Source of the DNA: Rhizobium sp. RU33A
GTDB lineage: Bacteria > Pseudomonadota > Alphaproteobacteria > Rhizobiales > Rhizobiaceae
Assembly (NCBI RefSeq): GCF_900156055.1
Contig: NZ_FTMQ01000005.1
Coordinates: forward strand, 248,001-312,000
Direction of reading: 5' to 3'
Length of the DNA stretch: 64,000 nt
Shown here: positions 1-9,290 of the stretch, piece by piece
Numbering within the stretch: the stretch's first letter is position 1
How the letters are laid out: every line of letters starts with the position of its first letter
Program-made: the position numbers and the translations under genes
The notes under the pieces: generated by a model
Told to the model about the DNA's origin: nothing
The model's database searches: none
What the model saw: only the letters and a program-made list of their open reading frames with translations

Positions 1-560
1 GCGAGGATCGCCTTGGCAACTGGCCCGGCACCGAACAGAAACACCGTAATCTGATCTTTTTCGATCGGACAAAGACCAAGCACTTGCGACGCGTACGCGC
101 CTGTGCGGGCGGCCGAAAGCGCGGTCGCGTCGATGATCGCGATCGGCTGCATGGAGAATTTCTCCATGAGAATATAGGTCGACCTGGAGCGTCGAAGGCC
201 GAAATGCCGGTTGAAGGCATTGGCACCGATGACCTTGACCCCGGCAAATTCGGGATTTGCACCATAGAGACAGGAGAGCTTCCAGCCGAGCCTCTCACCG
301 GCAAACTCGACTGGTCGGCCTTGATAACCCGCCTCTTGCCAGAACGCCTCCTCGGGAAGCGACAGCACGGACTTATGCCCCAGTGCCCGACCGTTGCGGA
401 TATCGTGCCAGGCCTGATCGAGCACGTCATGCACTTCCCTCACCGATAGCGCAGAGCCACTGGCGGCGATCTCCTTTTCGCCAAGCACGACCGGCTCTGC
501 CCGATGCGGTGTGAACCGCAAGGTTGAAGCCAGTCTTGTATCAGTCTGATCGCCTTCCAT
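1..560 (-). CDS. Ornithine cyclodeaminase / mu-crystallin family protein (partial, 3' end beyond window)
   Basis: The minus strand is open from an ATG at 560 to the window edge, giving about 186 N-terminal residues. The translation contains LGHKSVLSLPEE, a segment reading GVKVIGANAFN, and near the edge VFLFGAGPVAKAIL. The last is the start of the dinucleotide-binding Rossmann fold of the ornithine cyclodeaminase/mu-crystallin family. Members catalyse NAD(P)-dependent reactions on amino or imino acids (ornithine cyclisation, alanine dehydrogenation, ketimine reduction); which one applies here cannot be told from half a protein. It lies 192 bases downstream of the AraC gene on the same strand, but the gap suggests a separate transcript. 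The C-terminal half is missing only because the window ends. Confidence 0.8.
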   Translation of the reverse strand, partial: MEGDQTDTRLASTLRFTPHRAEPVVLGEKEIAASGSALSVREVHDVLDQAWHDIRNGRALGHKSVLSLPEEAFWQEAGYQGRPVEFAGERLGWKLSCLYGANPEFAGVKVIGANAFNRHFGLRRSRSTYILMEKFSMQPIAIIDATALSAARTGAYASQVLGLCPIEKDQITVFLFGAGPVAKAIL

Positions 561-752
561 GTGACCTGATCCTCCCTTAGCCTCGCTCACGCGACAAAAG
601 AAGATGATAGCCGAGGGGTAAGGTTTCAGAGGCGAAGTCTTGGCAAAGACTTGGACAAAGCGGGGGACGAGGACCCGGGGGAGGCAGCTCCGACCAAGCT
701 TGAGCACCGTCTGATATCGCTCAAAAATTCAATCCACCGGTCCGATCGAGGG

Positions 753-1703
753 TCAGACGAGCGACTTAGCCCTGATCCTTGCCGCCTTTCGATAAGCCCG
801 TGGCGTGAGACCCGTCTCAAAACGGAAGGTGCGATTGAAGTTCGACAGATTGTTGAAGCCGGCCTCGAAGCAGATATCGGTAATCGACGTCTGGGTCTCG
901 CTGAGCAGGGTTCGTGCGCGCCAGACCCGAACGGAACGGCTGTAGTCGGAGAAATTCATGCCGGTCAGGCGGCGAAAGGCACGCGAGAAAGCGGAGGGCT
1001 CGAAACCGACCTCTTGCGCCACCTCATGCATTTGCGCGCCGGGATCCGATTGCAGGATCTGGATGGCCTGGTCGATACGCCGGTGTCTGCGATCCGACAC
1101 CTGATTGTAGATCGAGATGAAATGTTCACTGGCAAGCAAACGCTTTTCAGGTGCTGCATCGATCGCCTCGAGGATCTCCAGGAAGAGCCCCAATCCACCC
1201 CCATGGCCACCCCGATGGCTACCCCGATGGCCGATCGCATGGAGCTCGAGGATCTTTTCACCAATCCTTTGAGCTTCCGGCCCCAGGATCTCGACCCCAC
1301 GTTGCGCCAGGGGTTTGAGCCGGTGCAGCACATCGAATTCAGGGCAGACCGCCCGGACGCCGATCAGAGCATCGGCATCAAACTGCAAGACCATGTCCCG
1401 GCCGGGAAGCGGTGGAGCGCCGGGCGTGATCCAGTTATGCGGCAGATTGGTTCCCGTCAGCATCAGATGGCCGGGGCGAAACGGGCCGATATAGTCTCCG
1501 ACATAGGCAAAGCCACTCGCGTCCGGGATGAAGTGGATCTCCCATTCGGGGTGGTAGTTCCAGATACAGATCGGATTGGGATAGTCGTCGCGGCGGATCA
1601 GATAGGAGGCGCCTCCGGGCAGGACGATCTGTTCACGGGTGGCGGTAAAGGTCTCGGAGGGAGACTGCGGAAAATCTGGTGCAATAGGCATGCGATGACT
1701 CAT
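753..1703 (-). CDS. AraC-family transcriptional regulator
   Basis: This is a 316-residue regulator with an N-terminal cupin-like sensing domain (about residues 25-150) and a C-terminal double helix-turn-helix. The AraC signature is clear: HEVAQEVGFEPSAFSRAFRR for the first helix-turn-helix and ITDICFEAGFNNLSNFNRTF for the second. The frame can be extended to a TTG at 1724, but the ATG at 1703 is preferred; no strong ribosome site distinguishes it from the ATG at 1691. The inter-domain region holds a Gly/His-rich stretch (GHRGSHRGGHGGG) encoded by a 12-bp tandem repeat. It is transcribed away from the polyol ABC operon and is very probably its activator; a sugar alcohol as inducer is inferred from those neighbours. 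Confidence 0.9.
   Translation of the reverse strand: MSHRMPIAPDFPQSPSETFTATREQIVLPGGASYLIRRDDYPNPICIWNYHPEWEIHFIPDASGFAYVGDYIGPFRPGHLMLTGTNLPHNWITPGAPPLPGRDMVLQFDADALIGVRAVCPEFDVLHRLKPLAQRGVEILGPEAQRIGEKILELHAIGHRGSHRGGHGGGLGLFLEILEAIDAAPEKRLLASEHFISIYNQVSDRRHRRIDQAIQILQSDPGAQMHEVAQEVGFEPSAFSRAFRRLTGMNFSDYSRSVRVWRARTLLSETQTSITDICFEAGFNNLSNFNRTFRFETGLTPRAYRKAARIRAKSLV
1197..1232. repeat. Three 12-bp tandem repeats inside the AraC gene
   Basis: Three consecutive 12-bp units are visible, two of them reading ACCCCGATGGCY and the first differing at one further base. They keep the frame and encode a Gly/His-rich linker between the sensor and DNA-binding domains of the AraC regulator. Such units can change copy number by slippage without breaking the frame. 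Confidence 0.75.
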
Positions 1704-1826
1704 GTGACGATACACAGATGTCAAAATAGTATTATTTCTGCGACGAAGTCCAACTAGTTCGCGCTGATCTCTTCGGCAAAAGTGCCCCCGTCGATGGCAA
1801 GGGAGTTGCCATCAAGGGAGGAAATC

Positions 1827-3077
1827 ATGACATTAAATGCTCTCCGCGCAGGCTGCGCGGTCATCGCTATCCTTGCCAGCTCGAACGCTCTGGCTGCCGC
1901 ACAATGCACGGATGACGTTCGCATCCTGGCGCAGCCGCGCGACGGTCTGACCCTTCTCGAAGACTATGTCGACGAGTTCGAGGCCCTCTCCGGTGCCGGC
2001 TTCGAGATCAGCTATCTCAACGAAAACGATCGCCGCGCCAAGTCACAGGCCGACGCCTCGACCGTTGGCAGCTTCGATGTCTACTATGTCGACGAAGCCA
2101 ATCTGGCGCTGTTTGCCTCCTCCGGCTGGATCGTGCCGCTGGATGGTTTTTATCCGTCCGAATATGATTACAACGACTTCGACGCTGGCATGCGGGCTGC
2201 TGCAACCTATGACGGCAGGCAGTGGTTTGCCCCCGTCCAGGGCGGCGGCGACCTGATGGTCTATCGCACCGATCTTCTCGAAAAGGCCGGCATTGCGCCG
2301 CCCAAGTCCTGGGATGAGTATTTCGCAGCCGTCCAGAAGCTGCACGATCCGGCAAATGGCGTCTACGGTACCGCCTTGCGCGGCCAACGTGGTTCGGGCG
2401 CCAATGTCTGGCGCTGGATGCCCTTCTTCAAGGCCAATGGCGGCGAATGGTTCAAGGACGGCAAACCGGCCTTCAACTCGGAAGCTGCCGTGAAGGCAAC
2501 CGAGACCTATCTCGAACTCTTCAAGTATTCGGCTCCGGGCACGCAGACCGGCTCCTGGGATGAATCGACCGGCGCCTTCCGCTCGGGCAAAGTGGCGATC
2601 ATCATCGAATCCGCGCCGCTTGGCGGCATGTCCGTCGACAAGGCGCAGAGCCAGGTCGCCGACAAGGTCGCTTTCTCGGTTCCGCCGTCGCCGCTGCCCG
2701 GTGGCGGTTATGCCCATGGTTTTGCCATCGCCTCCAAGGCCAATGCGACAGATGAGGAAAAGTCCTGCGCCGGTCTTTTCGTTGCCTGGGCAACATCCAA
2801 GGAGCAGGAGGCCCGTCGCCTCGCCGCTGGCCAGCCCGGCGAGCTGACACGCACCAGCACCTATCAGAGCCCAGAATATGCAAAGACCTTCGGCCAGAAC
2901 CTGGCGGACGCCATGGCAGCCACCGGTGAGAAGACCACGGTCACTTTTTGGCAGGATCCGCGCTGGCAGGAACTGGGCAATCAGTGGGGCATCATGCTGG
3001 AAGAGCTGATCACCGGCAGCCGCACCGACATCAAGGCGACGCTTGGCGAACTCGAAGCCTTCGCCGCCAAGCTTTAA
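1827..3077 (+). CDS. ABC transporter extracellular solute-binding protein (sugar/polyol type)
   Basis: This is a 416-residue family 1 solute-binding protein. The N-terminus has a typical Sec signal peptide (hydrophobic run ending near SNALAAAQC), so the mature protein should be periplasmic. The chosen ATG follows an excellent ribosome site (GGGAGGAAATC); the frame extends 15 codons upstream without one. Inside are MVYRTDLLEKAGIAPPKSWDEY and the central region ending in GNQWGIMLEELITG, typical of the MalE/SmoE group. It is the first gene of a five-gene operon and is followed by two matching permeases. The xylitol-dehydrogenase-like gene in the operon suggests a sugar alcohol substrate; this is inference. 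Confidence 0.9.
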   Translation: MTLNALRAGCAVIAILASSNALAAAQCTDDVRILAQPRDGLTLLEDYVDEFEALSGAGFEISYLNENDRRAKSQADASTVGSFDVYYVDEANLALFASSGWIVPLDGFYPSEYDYNDFDAGMRAAATYDGRQWFAPVQGGGDLMVYRTDLLEKAGIAPPKSWDEYFAAVQKLHDPANGVYGTALRGQRGSGANVWRWMPFFKANGGEWFKDGKPAFNSEAAVKATETYLELFKYSAPGTQTGSWDESTGAFRSGKVAIIIESAPLGGMSVDKAQSQVADKVAFSVPPSPLPGGGYAHGFAIASKANATDEEKSCAGLFVAWATSKEQEARRLAAGQPGELTRTSTYQSPEYAKTFGQNLADAMAATGEKTTVTFWQDPRWQELGNQWGIMLEELITGSRTDIKATLGELEAFAAKL

Positions 3078-3145
3078 GGCCCCCCAAGCAGCCAACTCGG
3101 GCGCGTCCCCCGGCGCGCCCCTTTTTCTTCATCAAAGGATCCGCC

Positions 3146-4009
3146 ATGCGCCGCGGCCGCTCGCTGCCTTATGTTTTCCTGGGCCCGACCCTGGGCATCC
3201 TGATCATCCTGGCCCTGGTGCCAACGCTCTACGCAGTGAACATCTCGCTGCAGAACCGCACTCTGTCGGCGCCCGATGCCGACTATGTCTGGTTCGCCAA
3301 TTATCTCGCGCTGTTTTCGGACGCCCGCTTCCTTAACGCGCTCTGGGTCTCCTTCAAGTGGGAGATCATCAGCGTTACTGCCACCATGGTGACAGGGGTG
3401 GTGCTGGGCATCGCCATGTTCGAAGCCGCAAGCCCCAAGGCGCGCAACCTGCTCTGCATACTCTTCATCATCCCCGTTCTCCTGCCGCGGGTCTGCGCCG
3501 CCTTTGTCTGGAAGTTTGCATTTCACCCGCTCTATGGCGCCTTGACATGGCCGGTTCGCGAACTGACTGGCATCACACCAGACATTCTCTCAACCCCGCT
3601 TGGCGCGCTTCTCGCCGTTGCCTTTGTCGATGTCTGGCAATGGGGCCTGTTTTTTGCCGTCATCATCCTGAAGCTCCTGGAATCCCTGCCGCCACAGCCG
3701 CTGGAAGCTGCCCGCATCGACCGCGCCACCCGTTTCGAGATCCATCGTTTCGTCACGCTGCCGATGCTGAAAGCACCACTGATCAGTCTGCTTCTGGTCA
3801 AGGCGATCGAGAGCCTGCGCTCCTTCGACCTCGTCTATGTCATGACCCGTGGCGGCCCCGGCATCTCCACCGAGACGCTCGACATGTATGCCTATTCGCA
3901 AGGCTTCATCGAAGCCGGCAAGATCTCCTACGCCTCCTCCATGGCCGTCATCATGATGGTGCTGACCATCGTCACCTTCACCTTTACCTGGAAGAGGCTG
4001 AACCGATGA
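3146..4009 (+). CDS. ABC transporter permease (sugar/polyol, MalF type)
   Basis: This 287-residue inner-membrane protein has six predicted hydrophobic segments and starts MRRGRSLPYVFLGPTLGIL. The cytoplasmic EAA loop reads EAARIDRATRFEIHRFVTLP, which is where the ATPase docks. The frame is open far upstream into the binding-protein gene, but the ATG at 3146 has the correct N-terminus for this family and follows a short spacer. Its stop overlaps the ATG of the next permease (ATGA), so the two are translationally coupled and probably form the heterodimeric channel. Confidence 0.92.
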   Translation: MRRGRSLPYVFLGPTLGILIILALVPTLYAVNISLQNRTLSAPDADYVWFANYLALFSDARFLNALWVSFKWEIISVTATMVTGVVLGIAMFEAASPKARNLLCILFIIPVLLPRVCAAFVWKFAFHPLYGALTWPVRELTGITPDILSTPLGALLAVAFVDVWQWGLFFAVIILKLLESLPPQPLEAARIDRATRFEIHRFVTLPMLKAPLISLLLVKAIESLRSFDLVYVMTRGGPGISTETLDMYAYSQGFIEAGKISYASSMAVIMMVLTIVTFTFTWKRLNR

Positions 4010-4824
4010 AGCTCTCGACCCTTCTGCTCAAGCTTATTCTGGTCGTTGCCGCAACGCTTGTCGTGCTGCCGCTGCTATGGACCTTGCTCAACGCCTTCAA
4101 GACCAATGCCGACCTTCTGGTCTCGACACCGAAACTCTTCTTCCAGCCGGTGCTCGACAATATGAGCTATGTGCTCAACCGCCGTTCGGTGGCTCGCGCG
4201 CTGACCAATTCGCTGATCATCTGCACAAGTGCCGTAGCACTCGGCGCCGTGCTCGGGGTGCCCGCGGCCTATGTGATTGCCCGCTTCAAGAACCGGCTGA
4301 CTGCAGAAGCCCAGTTCTTCGTCCTGTCCCTGCGCTTCCTGCCACCGGTGGCAATCGCCATTCCCATGCTGGTCATCTGGCTCGGACTTGATCTCTATGA
4401 CACCCGCCTCTCGCTGATCGTGACCTATCTGATTGTCACAGCCTCGATCACCATCTGGCTGTCGGTGCCGGCTTTCGAGCGTGTCAGCCTGCAAGTGGAA
4501 GAGGCTGCGCGCGTCGATGGCTTGGGTCCCTACGCCACCTTCTTCCGCATCGCTTTGCCGATCGCGCGGTTCCAGGTTTTCGGTGCCATCGCCTTTTCCT
4601 TCGTACTGGTCTGGAACGAGTTCCTGCTTGCCATGATGCTAACCACCTCAAGCGCGAAAACCCTGCCGATCATCGCGTCGGAGATGTCGCAGCTCGGCAT
4701 GAATGTGCCCTGGGGCATCCTCAACGCCGCCGTCGTCCTTCTGTCTCTGCCGCCGCTGATCCTGCTCGGGGTCCTGGCCGGTGGCCTCAATGCCGCATTT
4801 TCCAAGAAATCCGATCAAGGTTGA
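4006..4824 (+). CDS. ABC transporter permease (sugar/polyol, MalG type)
   Basis: This 272-residue permease starts [20 protein letters not shown] at the ATG overlapping the previous stop codon. It has six hydrophobic segments and the EAA motif [20 protein letters not shown]. The same frame remains open upstream, but that part is only the antisense or out-of-frame reading of the preceding permease. It pairs with the 3146-4009 product to form the membrane channel of the polyol importer. Confidence 0.93.
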   Translation: MKLSTLLLKLILVVAATLVVLPLLWTLLNAFKTNADLLVSTPKLFFQPVLDNMSYVLNRRSVARALTNSLIICTSAVALGAVLGVPAAYVIARFKNRLTAEAQFFVLSLRFLPPVAIAIPMLVIWLGLDLYDTRLSLIVTYLIVTASITIWLSVPAFERVSLQVEEAARVDGLGPYATFFRIALPIARFQVFGAIAFSFVLVWNEFLLAMMLTTSSAKTLPIIASEMSQLGMNVPWGILNAAVVLLSLPPLILLGVLAGGLNAAFSKKSDQG

Positions 4825-4831
4825 TAATTCC

Positions 4832-5878
4832 ATGAAAGCACTTGTCCTCGAGCGTGTCGGTGAACTCTCTTTGCGCGACATCGATCTCAGCCAAGAGATG
4901 GGCCCGGACGACGTCCGCATCCGCATCCACACCGTCGGTGTCTGTGGCAGCGACGTGCATTACTATACCCATGGCCGGATCGGTGATTTCATCGTCAATG
5001 AACCCATGGTGCTCGGTCATGAGGCGGCAGGAACGGTGACCGAAGTCGGGGCCAATGTCACCCATCTGAAGCCCGGTGACCGGGTCTGCATGGAGCCCGG
5101 CATTCCCGACCCGAAATCACGCGCCTCGCGGCTTGGCCTTTATAATGTCGATCCGGCCGTCGCCTTCTGGGCAACTCCGCCGGTCCACGGCGTGCTCACC
5201 TCTGAGACGGTGCATCCGGCAAGCTTCACCTACAAGCTGCCGGACAATGTCACCTTTGCGGAAGGTGCGATGGTCGAGCCCTTCGCTGTCGGCATGCAGG
5301 CAGCTGCCAGAGCCAGGATCACTCCAGGCGACACAGCCGTGGTGACCGGCTGCGGCACGATCGGCATCATGGTGGCGCTTGCAGCTCTTGCCGGTGGCTG
5401 CTCGCGCGTGCTGATCTCGGATCTCTCCGAAACTAAGCTCAAGCTTGCCGAAAGCTATGGCGGCATCACCGGGGTCAATCTCAAGCAGATGGATCTCGTC
5501 GAAACGGTCAACGCGGCAACAGACGGCTGGGGTGCGGATATCGTCTTTGAATGCTCGGGCGCGGGCGCGGCCATCAAGGATCTGTTCAAGCTTGTCCGCC
5601 CTGGTGGCACGATCGTGCTCGTCGGCCTGCCACCGGAACCGGTCGCCGTCGACCTTGCAGCCGCCTGCTTTCGCGAATGCCGGATTGAGACCGTCTTCCG
5701 CTACGCCAATGTCTTTGACCGGGCGCTGGCCCTAATTGCCGCCGGCAAGGTCAATCTGAAACCCTTGGTCTCGGGCACCTATGCTTTTGAGCAATCAATA
5801 GCTGCCTTTGAGCGTGCAGCCGAAGGCCGGCCGGAAGATGTGAAGCTGCAGATCATCGTGGACGGGGAGGGGAACTGA
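4832..5878 (+). CDS. Zinc-type medium-chain alcohol dehydrogenase, xylitol dehydrogenase-like
   Basis: This 348-residue enzyme of the medium-chain dehydrogenase superfamily should oxidise a polyol to a ketose with NAD(P). The catalytic zinc ligands are visible: Cys38 in [10 protein letters not shown], His63-Glu64 in LGHEAAG, and a Glu in [11 protein letters not shown] Rossmann fold follows ([13 protein letters not shown]). In place of the four-cysteine structural zinc lobe is [20 protein letters not shown], as in xylitol dehydrogenases such as that of Morganella, to which the sequence looks closest from memory. Sorbitol or another pentitol or hexitol cannot be excluded. It sits between the permeases and the ATPase, and its stop overlaps the next ATG. 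Confidence 0.87.
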   Translation: MKALVLERVGELSLRDIDLSQEMGPDDVRIRIHTVGVCGSDVHYYTHGRIGDFIVNEPMVLGHEAAGTVTEVGANVTHLKPGDRVCMEPGIPDPKSRASRLGLYNVDPAVAFWATPPVHGVLTSETVHPASFTYKLPDNVTFAEGAMVEPFAVGMQAAARARITPGDTAVVTGCGTIGIMVALAALAGGCSRVLISDLSETKLKLAESYGGITGVNLKQMDLVETVNAATDGWGADIVFECSGAGAAIKDLFKLVRPGGTIVLVGLPPEPVAVDLAAACFRECRIETVFRYANVFDRALALIAAGKVNLKPLVSGTYAFEQSIAAFERAAEGRPEDVKLQIIVDGEGN

Positions 5879-6927
5879 TGGCCACTGTCGAATGCCGCGG
5901 CATCCGCAAAGTCTATGGCGCGCTGGAAGTCATGCGCGACTTCGATCTCAAGATCGATGATCATGAATTCGTGGTCTTCCTCGGCCCATCCGGCTGCGGG
6001 AAGTCCACCATGCTGCGCATGATCGCCGGGCTTGAAGAGATTTCCGGCGGCGATCTCTTCATTGGTGGCAATCGGATGAATGAGCGCGATCCAGGCGATC
6101 GCGGCATCGCCATGGTCTTCCAGAACTATGCCCTTTATCCGCATATGAGCGTGCGCGAGAACATCACCTTCGGGCTGGAGCGGGCAGGCATCCAGAAAGG
6201 TCTAATCGACCAGCGCCTCTCACCCGTCGTCGAGGCGCTGGGGCTCGGCGTCTATCTCGCCCGCAAGCCGACGGAACTGTCAGGCGGCCAGCAACAGCGC
6301 GTGGCGATCGCGCGCGCCATGATCAAGACGCCCGAAGTCTTTCTGTTTGACGAGCCTCTCTCCAATCTCGATGCCAAGCTGCGCGGCAGCCTGCGCGTCG
6401 AGATCGCCAAGCTGCACCGCGATCTGAAGACGACAAGCATTTACGTCACCCATGACCAACTCGAGGCGATGACGCTTGCCGATCGGATTGTCCTGATGAA
6501 AGACGGCCGGATCGAGCAGATGGGAACGCCGGAAGAGATCTACCAGAAGCCGGCAACCGTCTTTGCGGCCGGTTTCATTGGCACACCGAATATGAACTTC
6601 CTGACGCTCGACAAGACGGGCGAGGATCTCGTGGACACCCATATAACTCTGCCAACACCTTTCCCGGTCAAGCCGGGCCCGGTCACCGTCGGGATCAGGC
6701 CCGGAGCACTCCGTCTGAGCGGCGATCAGGGTTCAATCAGAGGACGGGTCGAGCGCAATGAGTTTCATGGTGAGACGCGGCTCTTGACGCTCAGCATAGG
6801 TTCAAACGAACTCTCTGTATCAGTGCCGGCGTCGCTACGCGTCAGGCAAGGCGAGGTACTCGGTTTCGATGTCGCGACTGATGACCTTCATCTCTTCGAT
6901 CCGAAGACAGGCCACCGCCTAGGCTAA
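5878..6927 (+). CDS. ABC transporter ATP-binding protein (UgpC/MalK type)
   Basis: This 349-residue ATPase energises the polyol importer. Visible motifs are Walker [11 protein letters not shown], signature [14 protein letters not shown], Walker [17 protein letters not shown] and the switch histidine in [16 protein letters not shown]. The last 100 residues form the TOBE/OB regulatory domain of the MalK/UgpC subfamily ([10 protein letters not shown]). Its start codon overlaps the stop of the dehydrogenase gene, so it is the last cistron of a tightly coupled operon. Confidence 0.95.
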   Translation: MATVECRGIRKVYGALEVMRDFDLKIDDHEFVVFLGPSGCGKSTMLRMIAGLEEISGGDLFIGGNRMNERDPGDRGIAMVFQNYALYPHMSVRENITFGLERAGIQKGLIDQRLSPVVEALGLGVYLARKPTELSGGQQQRVAIARAMIKTPEVFLFDEPLSNLDAKLRGSLRVEIAKLHRDLKTTSIYVTHDQLEAMTLADRIVLMKDGRIEQMGTPEEIYQKPATVFAAGFIGTPNMNFLTLDKTGEDLVDTHITLPTPFPVKPGPVTVGIRPGALRLSGDQGSIRGRVERNEFHGETRLLTLSIGSNELSVSVPASLRVRQGEVLGFDVATDDLHLFDPKTGHRLG

Positions 6928-7428
6928 GATCGCCGTTCTCACAGCAGAGCAGTGTGTTGCTTCGCTCAGCAGAAATGCGCTTGTCTGGTGCTTTCCAACT
7001 CATGCTGGTGGCTTAACCATCCTGCGTTCTGTGCGGCGGCGACTGACTCCGATCAAGGTCGTTCAGGGGATCGAGAATAGGGCACTAAGAGTAACGCTTC
7101 AGTGTCTGGCCGGTCGGGCTCAACAGTCTGGAGGCTTTCGGCATTTTGCTTCAGGCATGCCAGTTAATTCGGTTTCGGCGGTTGAAACTTTTCGCTATGG
7201 CCGGCCGATACAGGTGAGGGGAGCTGCCGCGTCCGCTCCAGGCCAATGCTGAGGCAGAACTCGCGCTCCCGCTCCAGTTTGGAGGCTCCGAAAGCCTTTT
7301 CGGGTGCCGCTTTAGGCCACCAGCCGTAATGGTTCAGCTGGCACGCAATGCCATCAGTGCGGGAGAAGCGTAGCTTGCTTCTTCCCCGCATAAAATGCTT
7401 GAGACTTCTCAGCCTTTCCCCCGGACCA
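6928..7428. other. Intergenic stretch without a supported gene
   Basis: These 500 bases lie between two converging operons. Short frames exist (for example on the minus strand at 7164-7391), but none has a good ribosome site or a family I recognise. I see no strong inverted repeat followed by a T tract. Confidence 0.5.
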
Positions 7429-7851
7429 TCAGAGTGTTGACATCAGGTGCGTTATACCCGCTTGAGCACATTCGCTATCCTGTGCCGGAGTGCCTGAGCT
7501 CAGACCAATTGCGCCGACGACCTCACCATCTATGATCACGGGCAGGCCTCCCGCAACGACCATCAATCGGCCTCCAATGGCCGAGTTGATGCCGTATGCG
7601 GGACTACCTGGCTGGCTCGCGGCGCCGTAGCTTTCTGTGGTGCGCTTTGCGCCTGCGGCAGTATATGCCTTGTCTTGTGCGATAATCGTGCTGGTGATCT
7701 TTCCGCCGTCCATGCGTTCAAAGGCGATCAACTGACCCGATTCATCGGTCACCGCGATGCACATTGGTACGCCGATCTCTTCGGCCTTGTTGCGCGCGCC
7801 TTCGATCAGCATGCGGGCATCGGTGAGGCTCAAGCGTTTGATGGTCAGCAT
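7429..7851 (-). CDS. GlcG/HbpS-family (DUF336) protein
   Basis: This 140-residue protein belongs to the GlcG/HbpS family of small oligomeric proteins found in glycolate, propanediol and many other catabolic operons. Recognisable parts are MCIAVTDESGQLIAFERMDG near the start and GGLPVIIDGEVVGAIGLSSG near the end. The start follows a strong ribosome site (AAGGAGA). The biochemical role of the family is poorly defined; heme or cobalamin binding is known for only some members. It is the last gene of the minus arm of the GntR-controlled locus, 103 bases after the M20 hydrolase. Confidence 0.88.
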   Translation of the reverse strand: MLTIKRLSLTDARMLIEGARNKAEEIGVPMCIAVTDESGQLIAFERMDGGKITSTIIAQDKAYTAAGAKRTTESYGAASQPGSPAYGINSAIGGRLMVVAGGLPVIIDGEVVGAIGLSSGTPAQDSECAQAGITHLMSTL

Positions 7852-7954
7852 TTGGGTCTCCTTGGTTCAGGCTCTGGAAATAGGTTGGCAGGTTGATCGA
7901 TTTGGAGCACCTCGAACAGTCATCGCCGTCAGTTCATGGCACTTATATTTATTG

Positions 7955-9280
7955 CTAGGTCGAAACAGTCGCTGAGCGGGCCAGGCCACACCACTTGGCA
8001 ATGATCATGGCCGTCGTTGCGACAAATCTCACATGATCTTCGCTGTCGACCCATTCATCAGTTGCGCCGTTCTGCGTCAGGTTACCGCAAAGCGGCCCAA
8101 GACCTATCGTCGGGATGTTCTTCTGCACCATCGGATTTCGAATGTCGGAGCCGGTATGCATCGGATTGATAAAGGGTTTGAAGCTGCAGATCGTCTCAAT
8201 TGATGAGGCCGCAGCCTTGACCAATTCGTGGTCGACGGGAACTTCTGCACCGGCAACGCCAGCGTCCCACAGGATCTTCGGAGGGTGATTTGCCAACCAA
8301 GGATCGTTGGCGGTGACACGTTCAATCGCCGCCTCGATCGCGGCACGCACGGTCTCAAGCTTCTCGAAAGGAGGAAAGGCAATCGCAGCGCCGAGAATAC
8401 AGCGGTCTGCACCGCGAGACAGCCGGTCTTCATCGCCTGCTTTAATATACGACACCATGAGGTTGGTCGAGCGTCCTATCTCTCCTTCAAGCGCCGGATG
8501 GTGAACAGCTGCTGCCCGCTCGTCATCCAAAGCCCTCAAAGCCTGAACAAGAAGAATTGCCTTTTCAATCGCATTGACGCCTCTGTGCGCAAAAGCTGTC
8601 TGGTGAGGCTCTGTCGTCGGTGGTGCCTGGCCCTCGATCTCGATCCGAAATTCGATCTGGCCGGATGTGAAAGCTTTGATCTCCTTCATGCCGACACCAG
8701 ACTCCGCGGGATGGAGGTAAACGACAGCGTCGGCGCTCATGCCGCGTTGCAAGGCATGAGAAACACCCCTGGCGTGCTGCTTGCTTGGGGTGCTTGCAAC
8801 ATGAACGTCTGCCAGAGGACAAAAGCCGAGAGAGTTAAGCAATGCGATCGCCTGCAATCCCGCAGCAATACCCGAGAGGTCATCAGCAACGCCCCAGCCA
8901 TAGAGCTTGCCATCGATCATTTCGCCTTTGAAAGGATCATGCTTCCAGCCATTGTCTGCACGGAATGCTTCGCAATCGGGGTGGGCGAACAGGATCAGGC
9001 TGCGTCCGCTGCCCACTCCCTTTAAATGTGCAACAATGCAGGTGCGCGGCTGGGGACTGATTGTCGCGCCATTTGCAAATTCTTCCACGAGGGCGACGTC
9101 GGCCGGGTTGTAGGTGCTGGCTTCTACATCACATCCAAGTGCTTCGGCATTTCGGCGAAACAGGGCCTGAACCTTCGGTTCTCCGTCCTCTTGAGCAGCG
9201 ATGTATTGTCTCAGGCCCGAGATAATCTCGCCGCGGTGTTCCTGTGCTCTGTCCCAGATCTGCGTGAGGATATCTTGCAT
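7955..9280 (-). CDS. M20-family metallo-hydrolase with altered catalytic motif
   Basis: This 441-residue protein has the M20 (ArgE/DapE/carboxypeptidase G2-like) architecture. The first metal motif is present (His100 and Asp102 in LFAHPDCEAF), as is the GKLYGWGVADDLSG segment carrying the bridging Asp. Near the C-terminus are HTGSDIRNP and the SEDHVRF His. Where most family members have the Glu-Glu pair containing the general base, this one reads TPSKQHARGV (residues 164-173). It may therefore be a divergent amidohydrolase or need another base. The ribosome site (GGAG) is good. It follows the aspartate-dehydrogenase-like gene by 10 bases, so the two are co-transcribed; the substrate is probably an N-acyl or N-carbamoyl amino acid, by inference. 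Confidence 0.82.
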   Translation of the reverse strand: MQDILTQIWDRAQEHRGEIISGLRQYIAAQEDGEPKVQALFRRNAEALGCDVEASTYNPADVALVEEFANGATISPQPRTCIVAHLKGVGSGRSLILFAHPDCEAFRADNGWKHDPFKGEMIDGKLYGWGVADDLSGIAAGLQAIALLNSLGFCPLADVHVASTPSKQHARGVSHALQRGMSADAVVYLHPAESGVGMKEIKAFTSGQIEFRIEIEGQAPPTTEPHQTAFAHRGVNAIEKAILLVQALRALDDERAAAVHHPALEGEIGRSTNLMVSYIKAGDEDRLSRGADRCILGAAIAFPPFEKLETVRAAIEAAIERVTANDPWLANHPPKILWDAGVAGAEVPVDHELVKAAASSIETICSFKPFINPMHTGSDIRNPMVQKNIPTIGLGPLCGNLTQNGATDEWVDSEDHVRFVATTAMIIAKWCGLARSATVST

Positions 9281-9290
9281 GCGGGTACTC

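Noticed and set aside
651..1757. 368-codon plus-strand open frame
   Set aside because: It is antisense to the AraC regulator, whose domains are clear; the translation has no recognisable domain.
2043..3095. 350-codon minus-strand open frame
   Set aside because: It lies antisense over the solute-binding protein gene and reads as a compositional shadow.
3358..4005. Long N-terminal extension of the second permease
   Set aside because: It overlaps the first permease in another frame; the family N-terminus begins at 4006.
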